From assembly GCF_005405925.1 (NCBI RefSeq), contig NZ_BJHV01000001.1, positions 4,154,001 to 4,218,000 of the forward strand: 64,000 nucleotides of DNA, read 5' to 3'. Positions within the stretch are counted from its first letter, which is position 1; each line of letters opens with the position of its first letter. Positions 49,164-57,892 of the stretch are shown here, piece by piece. The notes under the pieces were generated by a model that saw only the letters and a program-made list of their open reading frames with translations, ran no database searches and was not told where the DNA came from. The DNA comes from Streptomyces antimycoticus (GTDB taxonomy: Bacteria; Actinomycetota; Actinomycetes; Streptomycetales; Streptomycetaceae). The position numbers and the translations under genes were made by a program.

Positions 49164-50545
49164 TCGCCGCGGACCCGGCCGCCGGCGCGGCCCACGCCGG
49201 CCGCGCCCGAGCGGGCGAGCCGTTCGACCCGTCGGCCGCGGCGGCGCGCGCGACCGAGGCGATCCTGCGGGACACGCTGCACGGAGCGGACCGCGGCGTC
49301 GTCGTGGACTCCCCGCCCGGTGCGGGCAAGTCGACACTGGTGGTGCGGGCGGCGCGGGAGCTGGCCGCCGCCGGGCGGCCGCTGATGGTGGTCGCGCAGA
49401 CCAACGCCCAGGTGGACGATCTGGTCGACCGGCTGGCCACGGCGGACCCCGAGCTTCCGGTGGGGCGGCTGCACAGCAGCGATCCGCATCCGTACGACCC
49501 GGTGCTCGACGGGCATGCGTCGGTCCGCGCCTCCGCGAAGATCGGCGACCTCGCCGGGCTCGACATCGTCGTCTCCACGGCCGCGAAGTGGGCGCACATC
49601 AAGAACGTCGAGCCGTGGCGGCACGCGATCGTGGACGAGGCGTACCAGATGCGCTCCGACGCGCTGCTGGCGGTGGCCGGGCTGTTCGAGCGGGCGCTGT
49701 TCGTGGGCGACCCGGGGCAGCTTGACCCGTTCAGCGTGGTGGGCGCCGACCAGTGGGCGGGGCTTTCGTACGACCCCTCGGCGAGCGCGGTCACCACGCT
49801 GCTCGCGCACAATCCGCGGCTTCCGCAGCACCGGCTGCCGGTGTCCTGGCGGCTGCCGGCCTCGGCCGCGCCGCTGGTCTCGGACGCGTTCTATCCGTAC
49901 ACCCCCTTCCGCAGCGGCACCGGCCACGGCGAGCGGCGGCTGAGCTTCGGGGTGGCCTCCGACGGCTCGGGGCCGGACCGGGTGCTGGACGAGGCCGCCG
50001 CGTCCGGCTGGGGGCTGCTGGAGCTACCCGCCCGGCGCACCCCGCGCACCGACCCGGAGGCGGTGGCGGCCGTGGCCCAGGTGGTGCGGCGGCTGCTGGA
50101 CCGGGGCGCGGTGGCGGTCAGCGAGCGGTCCGACGAACCGCTGCCGGTCGCGGCGGACCGGATCGCGGTGGGCACGGCGCACCGGGACCAGGCGGCGGCG
50201 GTGAGGGCGGCGCTGACGGGGCTCGGGGTCTCCGGCGTCACCGTCGACACCGCCAATCGACTCCAAGGGCGTGAGTTCGAGGTCACGGTCGTCCTGCATC
50301 CGCTGTCGGGGCGGCCGGACGCCACGGCCTTCCATCTGGAGACGGGCCGGCTGTGCGTGCTGACGTCGCGGCACCGCCAGGCGTGCGTGGTGGTGTGCCG
50401 GGCGGGGGTGGCCGAGCTGCTGGACGAGCATCCGTCCACGGAGCCGGTGCAGCTGGGCGTGACGGTGAAGTTCCCGGACGGCTGGGAGGCCAACCACGCG
50501 GTGCTGGCGCATCTGGCCGAGCACCGCGTGACATGGCGGCCGTAA
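49160..50545 (+). CDS. SF1 (UPF1/Dna2-like) DNA or RNA helicase
   Basis: 461 residues. Walker A VVDSPPGAGKSTLVVRAARE, motif Ia VVAQTNAQVDDL, Walker B HAIVDEAYQM, motif III FVGDPGQLDPFS, and the C-terminal motifs VTVDTANRLQGREFEVTVVL and LCVLTSRHRQACVVVCRA define an SF1 helicase of the UPF1/Dna2 type rather than UvrD. The GTG start overlaps the preceding stop as GTGA with GAGGAGG 7 bases upstream. Together with the Fe-S nuclease two genes upstream, the set is the parts list of a Dna2 protein split over several genes. Confidence 0.85.
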   Translation: MIAADPAAGAAHAGRARAGEPFDPSAAAARATEAILRDTLHGADRGVVVDSPPGAGKSTLVVRAARELAAAGRPLMVVAQTNAQVDDLVDRLATADPELPVGRLHSSDPHPYDPVLDGHASVRASAKIGDLAGLDIVVSTAAKWAHIKNVEPWRHAIVDEAYQMRSDALLAVAGLFERALFVGDPGQLDPFSVVGADQWAGLSYDPSASAVTTLLAHNPRLPQHRLPVSWRLPASAAPLVSDAFYPYTPFRSGTGHGERRLSFGVASDGSGPDRVLDEAAASGWGLLELPARRTPRTDPEAVAAVAQVVRRLLDRGAVAVSERSDEPLPVAADRIAVGTAHRDQAAAVRAALTGLGVSGVTVDTANRLQGREFEVTVVLHPLSGRPDATAFHLETGRLCVLTSRHRQACVVVCRAGVAELLDEHPSTEPVQLGVTVKFPDGWEANHAVLAHLAEHRVTWRP

Positions 50546-50772
50546 GGGCGCGTTGGGGGCGGCGTCGGCTGGGCGTGAGGGTCGTCTCGGCGCTGCCGTA
50601 AGGGCGAGTCGATGGCCGCCGTAAGGCCGTAACGGCGGGTCGGCGGCGGCCGTAAGGGCTCGTCGGCGCGGGTCGTGGGGCGTGTCGGTGGCCACCGTAA
50701 GGGCTTGTGCGGCGGTCGTGGCGGCGTGTCGGTGGCCACCGTAAGGGCGACGCGTCACCGGCGGCCGTACGG
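50535..50772. repeat. GCCGTAAGGGC-type interspersed repeat array
   Basis: GGCCGTAAGGG or a one-base variant occurs near 50536, 50594, 50618, 50647, 50693 and 50737, with partial copies at 50626 and 50763. Spacing varies between about 20 and 60 bases. The first copy includes the TAA stop of the helicase gene. No gene is visible between 50546 and 50939. Confidence 0.65.
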
Positions 50773-50939
50773 TGCGTCACCAGGGGCGACGGTCCGGCCA
50801 TGGTTCAGCGGGCGGCGGGGTGGGGAGAGACCCCAGGTCGGCGGCGTACGGCAGGGGTGCCCTTGCCCTACGCGCGACAATGGAGACAACAGGACCACCG
50901 TGAACCGTAGGTGCCTCACGACCCAGGAGGAGAGATCAC

Positions 50940-51305
50940 ATGCCCGAGCCGGATTCGGCTCAAGGCCGGCACGGCTCCGCGCCCCGGCGGCTGAAACCAG
51001 CGCCCCTGCTCTTCGAACCGGCCGCCGCCGCCTCGGACGAGGCGCACTTCTTCGACCTGGAGTCGATCGAGGACCCGCGCGAGCTGCTGTCCCGCTCGAC
51101 GGAGCTGGTGCTGGCGTTCCGCGCGGCGACGGACCGGGCCATGGAGTTCCAGGCGATGGCGGCCGCCCAGCTCGCCGACCCGAGGCGGTTCGATCGGCTG
51201 ACCCCCGCCGTGATCGCCGAGCGTGCCGAGTGGACCGAGGACTACGCCAAGAAGATGGTCGAGTTCGGCCGGGAGCTGATGCGGAGCGGCGAGTTGCCGG
51301 ACTGA
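50940..51305 (+). CDS. small conserved hypothetical protein
   Basis: 121 residues. N-terminus disordered, then a helical domain (DEAHFFDLESIEDPRELLSR, SRSTELVLAFRAATDRAMEF, EWTEDYAKKMVEFGREL). No family name known to me, but the sequence looks strongly coding and has CAGGAGGAG upstream of the ATG. It follows the repeat array and precedes the gene at 51420 on the same strand. Confidence 0.72.
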   Translation: MPEPDSAQGRHGSAPRRLKPAPLLFEPAAAASDEAHFFDLESIEDPRELLSRSTELVLAFRAATDRAMEFQAMAAAQLADPRRFDRLTPAVIAERAEWTEDYAKKMVEFGRELMRSGELPD

Positions 51306-51419
51306 CGGCAGGCGTGAGCCTGGGGCATATGCGGGCGGAAGATACCCGATGCCAACACCCGATGTCCCGGTTTCGCCGCATCTCTCTACACCGTCATCGC
51401 CGACGGTAAAGGTGGAAAC

Positions 51420-52061
51420 ATGACCAGAACGCCGCAGGACGCACTTCACACCGCCGCCTATGTCACCCCGGCGGGCGCGGACTGGCTCGCCTCGGCCAGC
51501 GCCTCGCCGCGCGGTGTGCAGGCCCTGTGGGCAGGGGCCCCGACCGCCGCGGTGACGCTGCCGTGCGGTACGGCGTTCGACGTCATCAGCATGGACGCGC
51601 TCTTCGGCCGCCGAGTGGTGGGCCGGTTATGGACCGACGGCCCCGGCACCGGCCCGGTCGCGGCCCGAGGCGGCCGCGTCATGCTCTTCGCCACCCCGGG
51701 GACCGCCCAGCGGCTGCCGGCGCTGCTCGGCTGGGAGGAGTGGGGCGCGACCGCTCCCCCGCTGCTCTGCTACGGGCGGGGCGACGCGGTGACCGTGCCG
51801 CCGCTGTTCCCGCCGGACCCCGATCAGCCGGAGGCGGCGCCCCTGGAGCACGAGGCCCGGGAGACCGGGGCCCCGGAGACCGGCGCCCGCGAGTCCACCC
51901 CCGTGCCGTCGCCGCGCTGGCTGGTCGCGCCGGATGTCCGCAAGCCCTGGTTGCCCGGTCCCGAGGTACTGCTGTGGGCCTGCGTGAGGGCGGCCCGCGC
52001 CGCCGGTGGTGATCTTGTCGGCACGGCTGTGACCAGCACACCCGCCGTTTTTCCGGGCTGA
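51420..52061 (+). CDS. hypothetical protein resembling small primase-polymerase-like streptomycete proteins
   Basis: 213 residues. AFDVISMDALFGRRVVGRLW, TGPVAARGGRVMLFATPGTA and DAVTVPPLFPP recall the C-terminal half of the bifunctional primase/polymerase (Prim-Pol) N-domain as found in short actinomycete proteins, without obvious catalytic acidic residues, so it is probably not an active polymerase. GGTGG lies upstream of the ATG. The gene ends 57 bases before tRNA-Lys. Assignment tentative. Confidence 0.6.
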   Translation: MTRTPQDALHTAAYVTPAGADWLASASASPRGVQALWAGAPTAAVTLPCGTAFDVISMDALFGRRVVGRLWTDGPGTGPVAARGGRVMLFATPGTAQRLPALLGWEEWGATAPPLLCYGRGDAVTVPPLFPPDPDQPEAAPLEHEARETGAPETGARESTPVPSPRWLVAPDVRKPWLPGPEVLLWACVRAARAAGGDLVGTAVTSTPAVFPG

Positions 52062-52117
52062 AAGTTATCGATTTTCACTCCGTGGCGTCCGGGTGCTAAG
52101 GTCTCCTACGTCAGCAG

Positions 52118-52191
52118 GCGCCGCTAGCTCAGTTGGTTAGAGCAGCTGACTCTTAATCAGCGGGTCCGGGGTTCGAGTCCCTGGCGGCGCA
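52118..52191 (+). tRNA. tRNA-Lys (CTT anticodon)
   Basis: Acceptor GCGCCGC with GCGGCGC, D-arm GCTCAGTTGGTTAGAGC, anticodon arm GCTGA-CTCTTAA-TCAGC with CTT at 52152-52154, T-arm CGGGG-TTCGAGT-CCCTG, discriminator A. A candidate -10 TAAGGT lies at about 52097. Confidence 0.96.
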
Positions 52192-52197
52192 CAGACA

Positions 52198-52233
52198 GCG
52201 AAAGGCCCCTCACTTCGGTGGGGGGCCTTTCGC
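52198..52233. terminator. tRNA-Lys terminator hairpin
   Basis: GCGAAAGGCCCC (52198-52209) pairs perfectly with GGGGCCTTTCGC (52222-52233). It lies between tRNA-Lys and the convergent glycosyltransferase gene and can act both ways. Confidence 0.82.
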
Positions 52234-52276
52234 GTGGCCTTTTCCCCAGGGCGGGACCCTCCGCGTACGACCGACC

Positions 52277-53533
52277 TCACGCCGCCGGGCCCGTGAGCCG
52301 GGTGACCGCCAGGACCGCCTTGTCCGGGCCGGGCATCGCCAGCGCCTCCCGCCGCAGGGCATGCGCCGCCGCCGCGTACGAGGGCTGCTCCAGCAGGGTG
52401 AACAGGTCCAGGGCCAGCCGGCCGCCCACTGCCCGCGCCCCGCGCCGCGTGCCGTCGAGGGCGTCGGCGGGCAGATACATCCCGGCGCCCGCCCGGGCCA
52501 GCCGCGCCCCGTTCAGCTGCTGCTCCAGGCGGGGCGCGACGACCAGCTGCGGCACCCCGGCCGTCGCGGCAGCCAGCACCGCCGCGCCCCCGCCCTGGTG
52601 GAGCAGGGCCCGGCAGCCCGGCAGCACCCGGTGCAGCGGCCCGGCGGGCGGCCGCCCCTCGGCGGCGCTGCCGACCCGGACGACCTCCACGCCCCGCGCC
52701 TCGGCGGCCCACAGTGCCGCCCTTACGGCGTCCGGCGGACCACTGGCGTCGTCCCACGCCGCGCACACCCGCACCGGCCCGGAGCGCCTGGAGCCGCCCG
52801 GCCCGCGCCGCCCGTTCGACGCGGCGGCCTGGCGTGCGGGGTGCGGCCCGGCGCGGCGGGCCTCGTAAGGCGACGGCGTCTCATGCGGCGACGGCCCATC
52901 GTGCGGAACGAGACGCACCGGCAGCCGCCGCGCCCGCGAGGGCAGCGCGAGGCTCGGCGGGCAGGGATCGAGCCACAGGTCGGGCTCGCGCGCCGGGTCG
53001 GCGCCGTAACGCCGCATCAGCCGGGCGTAGCCGGGCAGCGGCGGGCCTTCGAGCCGCTGCCGGTCCAGCCGCAGCACGGCCGCGCTCCCCCACAGCTGAC
53101 CGATGGCGGGCACCCCCAGCGCCCCCGCGGCCACCGTGCCCGCGTACGCACTCGCGTCATGCACCACCAGCTCCGGCTGCCAGCAGCGGGCGAAGGCCAC
53201 CAGGCCCTGGGCCATCGCCTCGGCGATCCGCACCTGCCGATCGCCCAACGCGCGCAGCACGCCGTGCTGCTCCGGGGTGAGCGCGGCGGGCCGCACCGGC
53301 CAGTCCGTCGGCCAGATGCCGCGCGGGCGGCGCGTCGCGTCCGGTGCCCTGACCACCGCCATGGGCAGGGCACCGATCTGCACCGGCACCAGGCCGGTGC
53401 GGGCGACGGCCGCCGCGCATTCGGACGGCACCGCGACCCGCACCTGGTGCCCGGCCCCGAGCAGGGCGCGCGCCAGCGGCACCATGGGAACGAGATGGGC
53501 GCCGGAGGCCCAGGTCGTGAACAGGACGCGCAC
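52277..53533 (-). CDS. GT1-family (EryCIII/MGT-like) glycosyltransferase
   Basis: 418 residues. MRVLFTTWASGAHLVPMVPL is the usual start of antibiotic macrolide/aromatic glycosyltransferases; HRVLPGCRALLHQGGGAAVL matches the sugar-nucleotide-binding C-terminal motif, and GVPQLVVAPRLEQQLNGARL the acidic/QN stretch. A proline/arginine-rich insert of about 45 residues sits between domains. It starts at a GTG with GGGAGGT 6 bases upstream. The product sugar and acceptor are unknown; it is probably a tailoring enzyme of the specialised-metabolism region. Confidence 0.85.
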   Translation of the reverse strand: MRVLFTTWASGAHLVPMVPLARALLGAGHQVRVAVPSECAAAVARTGLVPVQIGALPMAVVRAPDATRRPRGIWPTDWPVRPAALTPEQHGVLRALGDRQVRIAEAMAQGLVAFARCWQPELVVHDASAYAGTVAAGALGVPAIGQLWGSAAVLRLDRQRLEGPPLPGYARLMRRYGADPAREPDLWLDPCPPSLALPSRARRLPVRLVPHDGPSPHETPSPYEARRAGPHPARQAAASNGRRGPGGSRRSGPVRVCAAWDDASGPPDAVRAALWAAEARGVEVVRVGSAAEGRPPAGPLHRVLPGCRALLHQGGGAAVLAAATAGVPQLVVAPRLEQQLNGARLARAGAGMYLPADALDGTRRGARAVGGRLALDLFTLLEQPSYAAAAHALRREALAMPGPDKAVLAVTRLTGPAA

Positions 53534-53625
53534 GGTTCACCTCCCGCAGAGGTCGAGCCGGCCGGACCGCCCCGTCCGGCCGATGGACATGACACCGAGC
53601 CGCCCCATCGCATCCCTCGCCGGGC

Positions 53626-54395
53626 TCAGCGACACCCCGCAGGCGTCAGCGCTTCGCCGGTGATCGTGCCGTTGGCCGCCGAGCACAGGAAGAGGAGGGC
53701 GCGGGCGATGTCCTCGGGGTGGCTAGCGGCCGATCGGGCGGGGTGGATGGCCGCTCGGGCGAGGTGGACGGCCGGTCGGGCGGAGTCGGCGGCCGGTCGG
53801 GCGGGGTCGGCCCGGGGCACACGGCGTTGATCAGCACTCCGTCGCCGCCCACTTCGCCCGCCAGACCGCGGACCAGACCGTGCAGCCCGGCCCGCGCCAC
53901 CGCGTGGAACTCCCCGTCGGCCGCGCCGTCCGGTGCCTGTGCCGAGGCCACCAGCGCGATCCGGCCCCAGCCGCGCTTGCGCATCCCGGCGACGGCCCAT
54001 TGGACGGTGCGGACCGCGGGCACGAAGCCGTCGGCGACCAGCGGCCGCCAGTGCTCCTCCGGTACGTCCTCGAACCGGGTGTGCGGATCGCGTCGCGCGC
54101 CCCGTCGCCGGGCGGCCGCCACCAGCACGTCGAGCCCGCCCCAGTGCTCCTCCACGGCGGCAACGACCCAGCGCGGCGACGCGGCGTCGTCCAGGGCGTA
54201 CGGCACGGCGAAGGCCCTGCCGCCGTCCGGTCCGGACAGCTCGCAGGCCAGCGCCTCGGCGGCCTCGCGCTGGTACCGGAAGGCGAGCGCCACCCGGGCG
54301 CCCTGCTCCGCGAAGGCGCGTGCGGCGGCCCGGCCGATGGCCCCGGTGGCCCCGGTGACCAGGACCGTGCGCCCCTCCAGGCCGAGGTCCAACAT
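53626..54395 (-). CDS. short-chain dehydrogenase/reductase, apparent 1-nt frameshift and degenerate active site
   Basis: Rossmann fold with VLVTGATGAIGRAAARAFAE as the NADPH loop and GRIALVASAQAPDG as the Ser strand. The C-terminal residues in the long frame turn into nonsense after LATP; adding one C to the C4 run (plus-strand G4 at 53716-53719) gives LATPEDIARALLFL and TGEALTPAGCR, an ordinary SDR end, for 256 residues. Where the family has Y-x3-K this protein has H-x3-R (HAVAR), so it may not reduce ketones. A 21-base tandem repeat (TPPDRP units) is inserted before the end. ATG 54395 has GAGGAG upstream. Confidence 0.82.
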
Positions 54396-54498
54396 GGGCG
54401 CTCCTCGCGGTCGTTCCCACTGAGGAGGCCATGGTCGCCGCCGTGACTCGAGTCCGCCTCGACCCGTGCCCGAGGCTGCCCAGGGGACCGCTCGGCGG

Positions 54499-55449
54499 CT
54501 ATCCGGCGTTTCGCTGGAAGGCGGAGCGGTAGCTGTGCGGGCTGGTGCCGACGACGCGCTTGAAGCGATCCCGGAAGGAGGTGGGCGAGCCGAAGCCGAC
54601 CTGGGTGGCGATGCGCTCGACCGGGTGGGTGGTGGCCTCCAGCAGATACTGCGCCTGCCGGATCCGGGCGCGGTGCAGCCACTGCAGCGGGGTGGTGCCG
54701 GTGTGCTCCCGGAAGCGGCGGTTGAGGGTGCGGGTGCTCATGCCGATGTGGGCGGCGATCTCGTTGAGGGTGAGGTCCCGTCCGGCGTTGTCCTCCATCC
54801 ACCGCAGCAGGGGTTCGAACAGCGATCCGCGCGGTACGGGCGGCTGGTCGTGAACGATGAACTGGGCCTGCCCGCCCTCCCGTTCCAGGGGCATCACGGA
54901 CAGCCGCGCGGCGTCGGCGGCCACGGCCGAGCCATGGTCGCGCCGGATCATATGCAGACACAGATCGAGCCCGGCCGCGGCGCCCGCCGAGGTGAGGAAC
55001 TGGCCGTTGTCCACATAGAGCACATCCGGGTCGACCTGGATCTTCGGATGGAGCTCGGAAAGCAGCGCACCGGCGAGCCAGTGGGTGGTGGCGCGGAGTC
55101 CGTCGAGCAGCCCGGTGGCGGCGAGGACGAAGGCCCCGGAGCAGATCGAGGCGATACGGGTGCCCCGGTCGGCGGCGTCCCGCAGCGCGTCGATCACCTC
55201 GTCGGGGACCGGGAGCAGGGCGTCGCTGCGGCCGGGCACGACGATCGTGTCGGCCTCCGCGAGCGCCTCGAGCCCGTACGGGGGCTGGAGGGCGAACACC
55301 CCGGCGTCGACGCTGGTGGCGGGGCCGCAGACCCGGACCCGGTAGGGCTCCCGGCCGTCGGGCAGCCGGGTGCGGCTGAACACCTCGATCGGGGTGGCCA
55401 GATCGAAGGGGACGACCTGGTCAAGCGCCAGGATCACGACAGTGTGCAT
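54499..55449 (-). CDS. GlxA-family AraC transcriptional regulator with DJ-1/PfpI domain
   Basis: 316 residues. DJ-1/PfpI-like domain (VVILALDQVVPFDLATPIEV, ASICSGAFVLAATGLLDGLR) followed by an AraC HTH pair (LTLNEIAAHIGMSTRTLNRR, VGFGSPTSFRDRFKRVVGTS). Same architecture as AdpA but shorter and without the TTA codon. Local position suggests control of the adjacent tailoring genes, but members of this family are common free-standing regulators. Confidence 0.88.
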   Translation of the reverse strand: MHTVVILALDQVVPFDLATPIEVFSRTRLPDGREPYRVRVCGPATSVDAGVFALQPPYGLEALAEADTIVVPGRSDALLPVPDEVIDALRDAADRGTRIASICSGAFVLAATGLLDGLRATTHWLAGALLSELHPKIQVDPDVLYVDNGQFLTSAGAAAGLDLCLHMIRRDHGSAVAADAARLSVMPLEREGGQAQFIVHDQPPVPRGSLFEPLLRWMEDNAGRDLTLNEIAAHIGMSTRTLNRRFREHTGTTPLQWLHRARIRQAQYLLEATTHPVERIATQVGFGSPTSFRDRFKRVVGTSPHSYRSAFQRNAG

Positions 55450-55541
55450 GGCCTCAACCTAGGCGGTGCGGCATAGAGGGTCGAAGCCGGGGTGGCGAGA
55501 AGCCGGTGCATGGGCGCCTTCCGGCCAACGCGCTCCGGGTG

Positions 55542-56777
55542 TCATATCCGGCCGCACACTCCGGCGTCGGCGATGCGGATCGACGGGTTGCCGTAGGCCA
55601 TGCGCTGAAGGATCTTGCGATAGAGCGGCGTACGACGCAGCGCCCGCGCGAGTCGGGGGCGCACCCGGGTGGTGAACGCGCCCTGCGAGAGGATCGCCCG
55701 GCTCTGCAGGGTCTGCATCCGCATCACCGCCGCGATATCGGGCCCGCGCCGCCGCTCGAACTCCGCCAGCCGCTCGGCGCTGGTGTCGCCCTCGGCCAGG
55801 GCGCGGGCCAGCAGGGGGTGCAGCACCACCGCGTCCTGCACCGCGAGGTTGATGCCCTGGGCGCCGATCGGGCTGTGGGTATGGGCGGCGTCGCCGATCA
55901 GCACCAGCCCATCGGCGACCCAGCGCTCGGCGCGTGCCGAGAAGACCTCGAGCGCGCCGAGGTCGCCCGGGGTGCGGACCTGATCGCGGATCAGCGTGGT
56001 GTACCCCGGCACGGCACGCACCAGCCGCTCCTTGACATGGTCGAGGCCGAGGGCGGCGAGATTTACGTAGCGTCGGTGCGGCAGGGTCCAGCCGATCTGG
56101 ATCCGGTTCGGCCAGGAGCCGTAGACCAGCACCGGGCCGCCGCCGGTGCGGAACACCCGCACATCGCGGAGCGGCGGCTCTTCCCGGGGCGCGATGAGCG
56201 TGCACCACAGCACGTCCTGGGCGAACGCGTCGGCGCGGCCCGCCCCGATGCCCGCCAGCCGCCGGATCCGCGAGAACCGGCCGTCCGCGCCGACGACGAC
56301 CCGGGCCCGTACGGCACAGCGGCCCGGCGGTCCCTCGGCGATGACCCCGGCGATCCGCCGCTCCCGCCACAGCAGGGCTCCGGCCCGCCGTCCGGGCAGA
56401 TAGCGGAAGCCTGGCGAGCGGCGACAGCGGGCGAGGAGCTCATCCAGCAGATGGGGGCGCGGAACGCTCAACAGGTGGTCGTACGGGGCCGCGAGCAGCC
56501 GGTAGTCGGCCTCCAGCAGCACTCGCTCGCCCTCGATCACCAGGAACCGGTCGTGCTCATGGGCGCCGCGGGCGCGGGCGCCGGCGAGCACATCGAGCGC
56601 GTCCAATAGCGCCATCGCGCCGGGTTGGAGGATTTCACCGCGGAACACGCGCTGATGTGCGCGGGCGCACTCCACCACGGTCACCCGAGCCCCCGACCGC
56701 AGCATCAGCAGTGCCAGCACCAGACCGGCCGGGCCGCCGCCGACGACGCACACATCGGTGTCGATCTCGCGCGTCAT
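55542..56777 (-). CDS. FAD-dependent monooxygenase (aromatic/PHBH-like)
   Basis: 411 residues. CVVGGGPAGLVLALLMLRSG is the FAD-binding GxGxxG; VVVGADGRFSRIRRLAGIG the DG motif; VLIGDAAHTHSPIGAQGIN the GD motif for FAD ribityl. These class A flavin monooxygenases hydroxylate aromatics, commonly polyketide or shikimate-derived. RBS GGAGG lies upstream of the ATG. The neighbouring SARP and glycosyltransferase suggest a tailoring enzyme; the substrate is unknown. Confidence 0.88.
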   Translation of the reverse strand: MTREIDTDVCVVGGGPAGLVLALLMLRSGARVTVVECARAHQRVFRGEILQPGAMALLDALDVLAGARARGAHEHDRFLVIEGERVLLEADYRLLAAPYDHLLSVPRPHLLDELLARCRRSPGFRYLPGRRAGALLWRERRIAGVIAEGPPGRCAVRARVVVGADGRFSRIRRLAGIGAGRADAFAQDVLWCTLIAPREEPPLRDVRVFRTGGGPVLVYGSWPNRIQIGWTLPHRRYVNLAALGLDHVKERLVRAVPGYTTLIRDQVRTPGDLGALEVFSARAERWVADGLVLIGDAAHTHSPIGAQGINLAVQDAVVLHPLLARALAEGDTSAERLAEFERRRGPDIAAVMRMQTLQSRAILSQGAFTTRVRPRLARALRRTPLYRKILQRMAYGNPSIRIADAGVCGRI

Positions 56778-56843
56778 CGCGCCTCCTGCTGGTCGAGCTC
56801 CAGGGAATGGGGCCTCGGGCGCCTGTGACCTCCCCTGGACGCA

Positions 56844-56891
56844 CTACGGCTCCGCTTGCCCGCGCGGGGGGATCGGGCAGCGGAGCCGTAG
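56844..56891. terminator. long hairpin between monooxygenase and SARP genes
   Basis: CTACGGCTCCGCT (56844-56856) pairs perfectly with AGCGGAGCCGTAG (56879-56891), extended inward after one bulged T by GCCCG/CGGGC. Confidence 0.75.
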
Positions 56892-57037
56892 CAAGCCCGG
56901 CTGAAGGGCGGCGCCGGGCGTTCTTGGGGGGGATGGTTCGCCGGACGGGGACGGCTGGTCGGGGAACTTACGGGGCTCCGGACGAGGGGCGGTGTCGGGA
57001 CTGTGGGGCTATCGGCTGTGGACTGTTGGCCGTTGGT

Positions 57038-57862
57038 CTATGCGGCGAACAGGTCGAGCACCGGGCGGCGCCAGTGGCCGTCCAGGTCCAGATCGAGCGC
57101 CGGGTCGGAGGCGAGCACCGCCTGCTGGAGCTTCTGCAGCCGCGGCGACGGCTCCAGCCCGAGGTCCTCGACCAGTCTGGCGCGCAGCCCCTGGTAGACC
57201 TCCAGCGCCTGCCAGGGGCGGCCCGCGCGGTAGAGAGCGGCCATGCACTGGGCGTGCAGCCCCTCGTGCAGCGGATGACGAGCGGTCAGCTCGGTGAGCT
57301 CCGTGAGCAGCTCGGCATGGCGGCCCAGCCGCAGATCGGCCTCGATACGGCGCTCCAGGACGCCGAGCCGGCTCTCCTCCAGACGGGCCAGCTCGATCTC
57401 CAGGACCGGCCCGACCTTCACATCCACCAGCGCGGGGCCGCGCCAGACGGCCAGCGCCTCGCGCAGCAGCAGGGACGCCTGGACATCGTCGCCGGCGTCC
57501 AGCGCGTCCCGCCCCGCGGCCACCAACCGGTCGTACTCATGGATGTCCACCGCGCCCGGCTGGGCCTCCAGCACATATCCGCCGTAGCGGGTGGCCAGGA
57601 CGTCCTTGGAAGCCTGCGGGGCCTGCGGGCCATAGGCCGTGGCCAGCCTGCGGCGCAACTGCAGGATGTAGGTCTGCAAAGTGGTCAGCGCGCTGCGCGG
57701 CATCTGCGTGCCCCAGATTTCCTCCATAAGAGTGGGCACCGGCAGCATCTGGTTGGCGTAGACGGAAAGCAGTGCAAGGATCTGGCGCGGCTTGCCCGCG
57801 CTGGGCACGATCGACTGACCGCACGCCTCGACGCTCAGCGGCCCCAACACCTTGATGTCCAT
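57038..57862 (-). CDS. SARP-family pathway-specific activator
   Basis: 274 residues. N-terminal OmpR-like winged helix (MDIKVLGPLSVEACGQSIVP, GKPRQILALLSVYANQMLPV, ALTTLQTYILQLRRRL) and the bacterial transcriptional activation domain (VDIHEYDRLVAAGRDALDAG, RHPLHEGLHAQCMAALYRAG). Typical small SARP as found in antibiotic clusters. The upstream direct repeat TTGACGG twice at 11-base spacing precedes its own start, and the divergent gene is the RiPP precursor, making that the likely target. Confidence 0.92.
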   Translation of the reverse strand: MDIKVLGPLSVEACGQSIVPSAGKPRQILALLSVYANQMLPVPTLMEEIWGTQMPRSALTTLQTYILQLRRRLATAYGPQAPQASKDVLATRYGGYVLEAQPGAVDIHEYDRLVAAGRDALDAGDDVQASLLLREALAVWRGPALVDVKVGPVLEIELARLEESRLGVLERRIEADLRLGRHAELLTELTELTARHPLHEGLHAQCMAALYRAGRPWQALEVYQGLRARLVEDLGLEPSPRLQKLQQAVLASDPALDLDLDGHWRRPVLDLFAA

Positions 57863-57873
57863 GGTCGTGTACC

Positions 57874-57892
57874 TCCGTCAACGGTCCGTCAA
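57874..57892. promoter_or_regulatory. SARP-type direct repeat in the divergent promoter region
   Basis: TCCGTCAA occurs at 57874-57881 and 57885-57892, an exact 8-base repeat with 11-base period, the spacing expected of SARP heptamer repeats. On the minus strand it reads TTGACGG-N4-TTGACGG and its end overlaps the SARP ribosome site GGAGGT. The same region also holds an inverted repeat CGAGGC-N8-GCCTCG (57920-57939). Confidence 0.5.
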
